Assembly: GCA_019414345.1 (NCBI GenBank)
Contig: DXMF01000016.1
Span: 38,545 to 102,544, forward strand
Length of the DNA stretch: 64,000 nt
Direction: 5' to 3'
From: Collinsella sp.
Lineage (GTDB): Bacteria > Actinomycetota > Coriobacteriia > Coriobacteriales > Coriobacteriaceae
Shown one piece after another: positions 58,263-64,000 of the stretch (position 1 is the first letter of the stretch; every line of letters starts with the position of its first letter). The translations under genes were made by a program, and so were the position numbers. The notes below the pieces were generated by a model, which did not search any database, was not told the origin of the DNA, and was given only the letters and a program-made list of their open reading frames with translations.

Positions 58263-58825
58263 CCTGTATCAGCAAACCGTGGCTCACGCTGATGAAGGGT
58301 GATGAGGGTGTCAACGCGCCCCAGACAAGCTGAAATCACCCGTTGCTCTTCGAGATTTGCTGGCATTGTGACTTCGATATCCGCGAATCTGTTGTATTTC
58401 AGAGTTTGGGTATCTTTCGAGTTCCCCTGCGAATCGCACAGATATTTATATAACATCTCAGGCCGCTTCAGAAGATAGCCAAAGCATGTTGAGTCTAGCT
58501 CGATGGCAGGTCTAGCAACTACGTAAGCTGGGCTAACAATACCATCGTAATCACTTGACCCAACAGCGCCCTGCCACATTCGCATGCTGTTGTAGACAAC
58601 GTCGCCCTTGTGAACCACTTTGTAATTTGCAAGGCTCGCGCCCGGATTTGTATCCCTGTCCGATTCCGATGCGGGATATATTCCTTTAGCCACACTGACA
58701 GATAGGATCTCCATCGATGATGAGCGCTCATTGCTTTCGAAGAATAATCCCCCCAACTTACGCTGTTCCCAAGGGTCAGTGAATCCCTCGAAGCGGATTT
58801 CCGGGGTATTTTGTTTCTCTGCCAT
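58259..58825 (-). CDS. hsdS: Type I specificity half-subunit HsdS-2 (single recognition domain)
   Basis: A 188-residue half-HsdS on the minus strand. The N-terminus MAEKQNTPEIRFEGFTDPWEQRKLG is the usual start of the family. The recognition domain ends before LITLHQREP and a short tail. The ATG at 58825 is one base after the stop of hsdM, so this half is co-translated with the methylase. The domain shares no clear similarity with that of hsdS-1. It converges on the recombinase gene, overlapping by 4 bases. Confidence 0.92.
   Translation of the reverse strand: MAEKQNTPEIRFEGFTDPWEQRKLGGLFFESNERSSSMEILSVSVAKGIYPASESDRDTNPGASLANYKVVHKGDVVYNSMRMWQGAVGSSDYDGIVSPAYVVARPAIELDSTCFGYLLKRPEMLYKYLCDSQGNSKDTQTLKYNRFADIEVTMPANLEEQRVISACLGRVDTLITLHQREPRFADTG
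58280..58308 (-). repeat. Inverted repeat B, right copy
   Basis: Exact reverse complement of 57282-57310 (29 bp) within the end of hsdS-2. Recombination between the two B sites would flip 57282-58308, swapping the C-terminal tails of the two halves and inverting the recombinase. Confidence 0.9.
58752..58773 (-). repeat. Inverted repeat A, right copy
   Basis: Exact reverse complement of 56793-56814 (22 bp) near the start of hsdS-2. Recombination between the two A sites would flip 56793-58773 and exchange the whole recognition domains between the hsdR-linked and hsdM-linked genes. Confidence 0.9.
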
Positions 58826-58826
58826 G

Positions 58827-61388
58827 CTACTCACCGCCCAACAGCTTGCGCAGCTCGGCGATGCCAGCCATGTCGTACTCATTGCCCGTAAGCTGGCCCA
58901 GCATGTCTGCTAGCTGGCTTTCTGCATCATCTATCTGGTTGCACACGTCCGAGTAGGTTGTCGCGTATTTGGCGTTGAGCACAGCCACCTTCGCGATGAA
59001 GTCGCTCACAACGGTTTCGGGAAGAGCCAGAAGCTCGGTCTGCAACGGCTCTATCCACTTGGCAACCAATAGATCGTCGCACTGGGCATCGGTCAGGCCC
59101 TCGATGACTTCCTTGGTCGTCTCCTCAAGAGCCACTCTCGCTTCCCTGTTTGCCTTCTTGAGGCTTTTCTCCTCATCGAGCAGCGCCTGCGCACGAACCA
59201 GACCTTGCTCAAAATCGTTTTCGGGGTGCTTTCCGATAGCCTTCACAGCCTTCTTGAGCTCAGTCGCCACAAACGAACCTTCGTCATTGACAGCAGCGGA
59301 AGACCCCTTGTCCTCCTCATCGAAACTCTCGAGAATCTCGTCTATTTCCTGCGATATCTCGCCTAGACGGGAATCACGGGAAGTAATCTCCTTGACGTCT
59401 TCGGCAAGCAGGTGCTCTTGCACAAGCGCAAACGGCAGGATGTGGCCAGCCCAGCCGTCCTGTACCTCGACGTCTTTGCCGTTCTTCTTCTTGACCACCA
59501 TGTTCGGGTCTACCTTGCGCACGGCGGTTTTCCCCTCGGTTTGGATGACCTCCAAATCGCCGGAGATTCCCACCCAGGCATCGTCGAGCGCCTGGTAGGC
59601 GTCGTAGCCGTCGACCAGGGCCGTGCCCGCCAGAGCGTCTTTCAATAGCGCCGCGATGACCTCTTCCTCGGCCACGGTATCAACTTCATCGGCGCCGTCT
59701 ACCAAGCGGCTTCGCAGCGTGGCAGGTAAATCGCTTATCGCATTACGGTATCCGTCCAGAAAGGCACGGACATCGGCATTTTCCTTCGCCGTTTGCGCAA
59801 CGTCGTCGGTCGCGGGCACAAGACACGATCCACCTGCGTCACGGTAGAGTTGCCCTTTGAGGCTCGGCCATACCTTCCAATAGCGCTCGAGCGCGTCCAC
59901 CTCGGCCTTCGGCACGCCGCCGAACATGGTGGCATACACGTCCCAGCTTTCGGCGGCCGTGCTCGAGTCCACATAGCGCGGGATGTTGAGGTTATAGTCG
60001 TTGGCGCGGATCTCGTCGATGGGAACCAGGCGGCTGAACTTGTCGACGGTCGCGTTCGTTGTCACGGCGTCGACGATACGCTTGATGTCGCTTGCCCGCA
60101 GCTTGTTGTTCTTGCCTTCTTTCACGAAGTGCTTGGAAGCGTCCACCACCAAGACGTCGCTCGACTCGCGCTGCTTGCGCAGCACCATGATGATGGTGGG
60201 GATGCCCGTGCCGAAAAAGATGTTGGCAGGAAGACCTATGATGGCCTGGATATGGCGGTACTCCACCAAGTTTTTTCGGATGGTGCCTTCATCGCCGCCG
60301 CGGAACAGCACGCCGTGCGGCAAGACGATGCACATGATGCCGTCGGGGCGCAGGTGGTATAGGTCGTGCAGCAAAAAGGCGTAGTCTGCCTTGGACTTGG
60401 GCGCCACACCGAACTTGAAGCGCGGGTCGAGGTCCTTGTCTTCCGGATCCCAGTTCTGGGAGTAAGGCGGATTCGACACCACGGCATCGACGAAGAGCGG
60501 ATCGTAGGTCTCATCCTTGTTCTCGACGGTGTCGAACCAGGGCCAGTCGTCTTCGAGTGTGTCGCCATTGCGTGCCACGATGTTGTCAGGAAGAATTCCA
60601 CGCATGACCAGATTCATACGTGTGAGGTTGTAGGTGTTCTCCTTAAGCTCCTGTGCATAATACTTGATGGAGTCCGGGTCGCCGTTGCGGCGCGCCACGG
60701 CCTTGCCGATGTTGATGAGCAGCGATCCCGATCCGCTCGTGGGGTCGTAGATGGTGATGTTCTCGCGTCCGGCCAGGTGCCACGAGATTATCTCACTCAT
60801 GAGCATGGACACCTCGTGCGGCGTGTAGAACTCGCCGGCTTTCTTACCGGCGTTGGCGGCAAAGTTGCTGATGAGGTACTCGTAGATGAAGCCGAGCACG
60901 TCGTAGTCCTGGCGACCGTCCATCGGGATGTCCTTGATGAGGTAGATGAGATCGCGAGCGGCCTTGGACTGGCTCCGTGCGTCGGTGCCGAGTTTGGAGA
61001 GACCGGTCTGCAGCGTGTCGAAGATGCCGTCGAAGACACGCTTGCGGGCGGGATCGATGTTGCGGCTAAAGGCAGAGAGGGCGTCGCGAACGTTCGAAAT
61101 CTCGAAGTCGCCGCCTTTGGCGACCCAGGTGGAGAAGAGGTTCTCGTAGGCGATGAAGTAGCCGCACTCGCCCTTGACAAACTCGACCGTTTCTTCGTCG
61201 TCTTCCACGAGGCTCGGCAAATCCTCCTCGGCGAAATCACGTGCCTTCAGGCGGGTGACTTCGGTCTCGGAGAGGAACTTGTAGAAGATGAAGCCCAGGA
61301 TGTAATCCTTGTATTCATTTGCCTCGATTTTCGAGCGCATCTTGTTGGCGGATTCCCATATCTTTGATGCCAATTGCTGCTTGTTCAT
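58827..61388 (-). CDS. hsdM: Type I DNA methyltransferase, M subunit
   Basis: An 853-residue N6-adenine methyltransferase. The S-adenosylmethionine site is YDPTSGSGSLL (about residue 218) and the catalytic motif is VSNPPYSQNW (about 307). The N-terminal HsdM domain (IWESANKMRSKIEANEYKDYILGFIFYKFL) is present. After the methylase core there is an unusually long C-terminal region of about 350 residues, helical and with coiled-coil-like stretches (EISQEIDEILESFDEED). It is followed directly by hsdS-2 and preceded by the DUF4357 gene in the same direction. Confidence 0.95.
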   Translation of the reverse strand: MNKQQLASKIWESANKMRSKIEANEYKDYILGFIFYKFLSETEVTRLKARDFAEEDLPSLVEDDEETVEFVKGECGYFIAYENLFSTWVAKGGDFEISNVRDALSAFSRNIDPARKRVFDGIFDTLQTGLSKLGTDARSQSKAARDLIYLIKDIPMDGRQDYDVLGFIYEYLISNFAANAGKKAGEFYTPHEVSMLMSEIISWHLAGRENITIYDPTSGSGSLLINIGKAVARRNGDPDSIKYYAQELKENTYNLTRMNLVMRGILPDNIVARNGDTLEDDWPWFDTVENKDETYDPLFVDAVVSNPPYSQNWDPEDKDLDPRFKFGVAPKSKADYAFLLHDLYHLRPDGIMCIVLPHGVLFRGGDEGTIRKNLVEYRHIQAIIGLPANIFFGTGIPTIIMVLRKQRESSDVLVVDASKHFVKEGKNNKLRASDIKRIVDAVTTNATVDKFSRLVPIDEIRANDYNLNIPRYVDSSTAAESWDVYATMFGGVPKAEVDALERYWKVWPSLKGQLYRDAGGSCLVPATDDVAQTAKENADVRAFLDGYRNAISDLPATLRSRLVDGADEVDTVAEEEVIAALLKDALAGTALVDGYDAYQALDDAWVGISGDLEVIQTEGKTAVRKVDPNMVVKKKNGKDVEVQDGWAGHILPFALVQEHLLAEDVKEITSRDSRLGEISQEIDEILESFDEEDKGSSAAVNDEGSFVATELKKAVKAIGKHPENDFEQGLVRAQALLDEEKSLKKANREARVALEETTKEVIEGLTDAQCDDLLVAKWIEPLQTELLALPETVVSDFIAKVAVLNAKYATTYSDVCNQIDDAESQLADMLGQLTGNEYDMAGIAELRKLLGGE

Positions 61389-62222
61389 CTAGTTTTCCTC
61401 GCTTCTATAGACTTGGTTGAGCGTTTCTCCGTCGTCGCTTACCCATTCGGTCCAGCCGTTCTGGCTGCCGCCGAGCACGAACACCGCCGCGGCGCTGGGC
61501 GTCGGGAACTCGAGATCTCTGGCGAGCTCTGCGATACCGCCCGAATCGCCGAAGATCTCCCTGCGCGCGGCCGCGACGGCCGCGTTTTTCAGCACGGGTC
61601 TCGAGAGGTTCACTTTCGAGCCAGCGAGCACGGTGAAGTGCCCGGTGGCCTTGTCGTAGCGTCCCGCCCCGCGTATGCCGTTCTTCTTCGTGTGGAAGAC
61701 CGCCGGCGCACCAGCCGGACCCTGGTCGACCCTATCGAGGTCGTACCCCAGAGCTGCCATCCTGAAGAGGATCCTATCGTGCAGGCGTTCGACGGCCTCT
61801 TCCTTGTACGGGTCGATGTAGGGCTTGGGCGTCGCCGAGTTGTCGGTCTCGTACGAGCCGTGGGTACGCACGTAGTCGATGGCCTTCGCCTCGAGAACGT
61901 CCAGTGCATCCCTGCTGATGTTCTGGTCGTCATCGAGGAACATAACGGCCTTGTTCCAGAACTCCTTTTTCGCCTTGTGCGCGTCGAGCCGGGCGATGCC
62001 CTGGGTCGTCTGCCCCGCGTAGACGCGGCTCACGTTGCCGTGGTCCTCGTCGAGCAGGTAGTAGACGCCGCGCTGCGGGATGTTCGGCAGCGACTTCGCC
62101 TCGGCGAGGTCTTCCCTCGGAACGACGACGGTCACAAGCGACTCGCCGTCGATGCGGCAGATGCGGATGCGGTCCGGCTGCGCGCCTATGAGCTGGACGG
62201 TGAGAGTCTTGACCCGGATCAT
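61389..62222 (-). CDS. GIY-YIG nuclease-like protein with DUF4357 domain
   Basis: A 277-residue protein. The central part shows GVYYLLDEDHG and RVYAGQTTQGIARL, the two strands of the GIY-YIG nuclease fold (about residues 53-75). The C-terminal part ends with FVLGGSQNGWTEWVSDDGETL, typical of DUF4357. The gene starts at ATG 62222 (AGGGGG seven bases before); a GTG at 62228 is less likely. Its stop abuts the hsdM start. Such genes are often found with type I systems; a direct role in them is inference. Confidence 0.8.
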   Translation of the reverse strand: MIRVKTLTVQLIGAQPDRIRICRIDGESLVTVVVPREDLAEAKSLPNIPQRGVYYLLDEDHGNVSRVYAGQTTQGIARLDAHKAKKEFWNKAVMFLDDDQNISRDALDVLEAKAIDYVRTHGSYETDNSATPKPYIDPYKEEAVERLHDRILFRMAALGYDLDRVDQGPAGAPAVFHTKKNGIRGAGRYDKATGHFTVLAGSKVNLSRPVLKNAAVAAARREIFGDSGGIAELARDLEFPTPSAAAVFVLGGSQNGWTEWVSDDGETLNQVYRSEEN

Positions 62223-62224
62223 GC

Positions 62225-62437
62225 TCACGCCCCCTTCTTCGCGAGCTCTTCAATCATGCACGTGCGCACGAAGGCGGAGAAGCTCATGCCCCGCAGGGCC
62301 GCCTCTTCCTTCGCAGCGTCGCGCAGGGTATCGGGGATGCGAAGGGTCACGGAGACCTGGTCGCCGTCCACCAGGAAGCTCCTGATCTCGGTCTCGTCGG
62401 GGTTGCTCTTGATGAGTTGCTTGTAGCTATCGGGCAT
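62225..62437 (-). CDS. Ribbon-helix-helix (CopG/MobC-like) protein
   Basis: A 70-residue protein with the ribbon-helix-helix pattern VSVTLRIPDTLRDAAKEEAALRGMSFSAFVRTCMIEEL. The start at ATG 62437 has GGGAG five bases upstream; ATG 62449 is an alternative. Its stop overlaps the next gene's start region. It is the first gene of the unit RHH-DUF4357-hsdM-hsdS-2 and is likely to autoregulate it. It could also be an antitoxin or a mobilisation accessory protein. Confidence 0.75.
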   Translation of the reverse strand: MPDSYKQLIKSNPDETEIRSFLVDGDQVSVTLRIPDTLRDAAKEEAALRGMSFSAFVRTCMIEELAKKGA

Positions 62438-62455
62438 CTGCGCTCCCATCGCTCG

Positions 62456-62497
62456 AAATGCAATACAAATGCGTTTACAGAATTATAGCGTTGCATT
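62456..62497 (-). promoter_or_regulatory. Promoter and operator-like repeat of the hsdM unit
   Basis: A TATAAT on the minus strand (ATTATA at 62482-62487) sits between AAATGCAA (62456-62463) and TTGCATT (62491-62497), which are inverted copies of one motif. The arrangement suggests that a dimeric protein, perhaps the RHH protein, covers the promoter. No clear -35 box was seen. Confidence 0.5.
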
Positions 62498-62617
62498 GCT
62501 GGCGACTGTTGAGGCGAACGGGTGAACGGCAATATGGTCAGGCGTGGAATCAAAGAGTCAGGCAGGGACAATCCTGCCAACAACGTTGTCTCGGTCTCGC
62601 GTGGCGGGTGCGTTTGC

Positions 62618-63040
62618 CTACGCCATCGCGATCCCGCGCGCCGCACTCAACAGCTCGTACTCCCTCTGACTCCACTGACGCAGCTCGGCAGCCTCGACGG
62701 CATCACGACACAGGTCCAAAAACACCTCGGCGCCCTCGCAGAAGCACTCGCGGGCAAAGTCGCCCGAGCCGTCCGCGATGCACGTGCCGTCTGCAAACAG
62801 CTTCCAGCTGGACGGCTCGCGCGAATCGTCTCCGAGCAGCTTGATCTGCAACACATGTGGATTGCCAGCAGCACAGAGTTCTTCCTCGAGCTTCTGTACC
62901 GTAAAGCGCATCTGATGGGAGAGACTGCTCTTGACCATGGCCGAGGCATAGCCGCTCGGCCCGTCCAGAAGATGCATTCGTTTTGGCTTGGTTGCCAGGT
63001 TGTGGAAATTGCGCTCGCTGCGCACGGAGAAATTGTCCAT
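62618..63040 (-). CDS. Hypothetical protein (140 aa)
   Basis: I do not recognise this protein. The start is ATG 63040, preceded by AAAGGAG on the minus strand; the longer frame up to 63385 runs through a terminator hairpin and a low-complexity reading and is not used. The sequence MDNFSVRSERNFHNLATKPKRM is followed by a mixed alpha/beta body with three cysteines (CAAG, CIADG, CFCEG). No signal peptide or membrane segment is seen. It stands alone. Confidence 0.65.
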   Translation of the reverse strand: MDNFSVRSERNFHNLATKPKRMHLLDGPSGYASAMVKSSLSHQMRFTVQKLEEELCAAGNPHVLQIKLLGDDSREPSSWKLFADGTCIADGSGDFARECFCEGAEVFLDLCRDAVEAAELRQWSQREYELLSAARGIAMA

Positions 63041-63187
63041 ACGGACTCCTTTCATCGGTGTTGGCAGGGCCACCGTGCCTCTTGGCCGGTTGGCGTCGGG
63101 ATCGTGGAGCCAACTCTCTACCCCGACTCTGGATAAAACGCGCCCGCTCCTTGCGGGCACGATGGAGTCTATCAGCGCACGCGGACA

Positions 63188-63228
63188 AAAATCAACCCCG
63201 TGCGGCAATGAGCGCACGGGGTTGATTT
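63188..63228 (-). terminator. Terminator of the downstream membrane protein gene
   Basis: AAAATCAACCCCGTGCG pairs perfectly with CGCACGGGGTTGATTT around an eight-base loop. Read on the minus strand it ends in a T run and lies 30 bases after the stop of the gene at 63258. Confidence 0.88.
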
Positions 63229-63257
63229 GGTCTACGGCCCTCAATTTTTGGCATTTG

Positions 63258-64000
63258 TTATTCGTCGTCTCCGTCGTTGGGGTCGCCCTTGAGGGTGTTG
63301 ATGTCCAGGTACTGGTTGTCGTCCTCTTTTTGCTGCGTTGCCGATTCGGACGCGGTGGGGCCGCGGAATAGCTGGAATCCCTCAAATGCGATCACGCCGA
63401 GTAAGGCCACGATAATTGCGATAAAGACGATCTTTGCCGCTTGGGGAAACTCGGAGAAGTGCGGCGGCTCTTCCTCGGTGTAGTAGTCGGCAAAGCGCTC
63501 GTCGTCGGTGCCGCGGGTATACGACGATGTCGATGCGGCCTTTACGCCGGTCTTGTTGTGCTCGGGAGCGGACGCGTCGGCAAACGGGCCGTTATCGTAT
63601 GCGCTCGATGCGGATCCGTAGCCCTCGGTCTCAATGCGGGAGGCACGGGGCGCGGCATCAAAGCGGTTATTGTACGCTGCTGTTTCGTTGTAATCGGAGT
63701 CGCGCTCCTCGGCAACTGCAAACAGCGGGTTGACCGGAATATCGAGCGCCGGCATGCCGGCCGAGGTCTCGTCCAAGTCGGCCGCGGCCCAGGAATCGAA
63801 GGCAAACTGGCGGTTGGCGAGGTCGTCCAGATCCATAACGGGCGGCTCGAGTTCGGGTTCGGGCTGGGGTTCGGGAGCCGCGTATGTCGGCTGATGCGGG
63901 GTGGCATACGCGGGTGTGCTGCTGGGCGCATGGCGCTGCGTCGCCGCGGCAAGAAACGCCGCCGTCTCGGACGGATCGCTGGTGGGGCGGGGCGCAGGGG
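63258..64000 (-). CDS. Membrane protein with Pro/Ala-rich N-terminal region (partial)
   Basis: The minus-strand frame stays open to the right window edge, so the 5' end is missing. The visible 247 codons encode a low-complexity region rich in Pro, Ala and Glu (PEPQPEPELEPP), then a charged region. One membrane helix follows near the C-terminus (IVFIAIIVALLGVIAFEGF) and then a 33-residue acidic tail. The ATG at 63836 is probably an internal methionine. I cannot name a function; the plan suggests a regulatory or cell-envelope protein anchored by a single helix. Confidence 0.7.
   Translation of the reverse strand, partial: PAPRPTSDPSETAAFLAAATQRHAPSSTPAYATPHQPTYAAPEPQPEPELEPPVMDLDDLANRQFAFDSWAAADLDETSAGMPALDIPVNPLFAVAEERDSDYNETAAYNNRFDAAPRASRIETEGYGSASSAYDNGPFADASAPEHNKTGVKAASTSSYTRGTDDERFADYYTEEEPPHFSEFPQAAKIVFIAIIVALLGVIAFEGFQLFRGPTASESATQQKEDDNQYLDINTLKGDPNDGDDE

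Noticed and set aside
56711..58825. A full-length hsdS split by insertion of the recombinase gene
   Set aside because: The halves are on opposite strands, both have intact starts and stops, and their borders are exact inverted repeats, so they are two half-genes and not fragments.
62618..63385. 255-residue version of the hypothetical protein
   Set aside because: It would run through a perfect terminator hairpin, and a strong ribosome binding site supports the shorter form.

Overview
The window looks like chromosomal DNA of a GC-rich gut actinobacterium of the class Coriobacteriia, most likely Collinsella. This is inferred from gene order, codon use, the FabK-type fatty-acid cluster, a fused accDA, frequent TTG/GTG starts and many short dispersed palindromic repeats. 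No rRNA or tRNA gene was seen.

Layout. 1-5 kb: end of rpoB and all of rpoC, whose product carries a helix-hairpin-helix C-terminal extension. 5-7 kb: an ECF sigma factor overlapping its probable membrane anti-sigma partner. 7-10.7 kb: rpsL-rpsG-fusA-rpsJ. 10.8-21 kb: divergent birA, then a compact fatty-acid operon, fabH-acpP-fabK-fabD-fabG-fabF-accB-fabZ-accC-accDA, with paired direct repeats in its promoter. 21-24 kb: a lone PTS IIC, a CDF transporter and a histidine phosphatase. 24.6-30.4 kb: rplC-rplD-rplW | rplB-rpsS-rplV-rpsC-rplP-rpmC-rpsQ | rplN-rplX, ending early at a terminator. 30.9-37 kb: a Gfo/Idh oxidoreductase, a DeoR regulator, a pseudouridine synthase, a U32 protein and RidA. 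37.1-47.5 kb: a purine-catabolism locus (YheO-like regulator, xanthine/uracil permease, SsnA-like aminohydrolase, YgfK-like flavoprotein, polyferredoxin, XdhD-like molybdenum hydroxylase). 47.8-53.3 kb: an accessory zone with two AAA ATPases fused to nuclease-like domains, each preceded by unusual repeats, a three-copy modular repeat carrying a tiny toxin-like membrane peptide, a SIMPL protein and a DnaQ-like exonuclease. 53.5-62.5 kb: a type I restriction-modification locus. 62.6-64 kb: a hypothetical gene and a truncated membrane protein.

The most striking system is the restriction-modification locus. Two half-length hsdS genes face each other across a tyrosine recombinase gene. They share two exact inverted repeats (22 bp at the start of each recognition domain, 29 bp at its end). 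One half-hsdS is translationally coupled to hsdR, the other to hsdM. This is the architecture of a DNA-inversion switch that would reassort target-recognition domains and also move the recombinase gene from one operon to the other.

A second notable signal is a pair of large structured elements, one upstream of rpsL and one upstream of rplC. They have a nearly constant 67-nt core inside very long stems (36 and 49 bp) whose sequences differ completely between copies but stay complementary. This supports a selected RNA or cruciform structure tied to ribosomal-protein operons.
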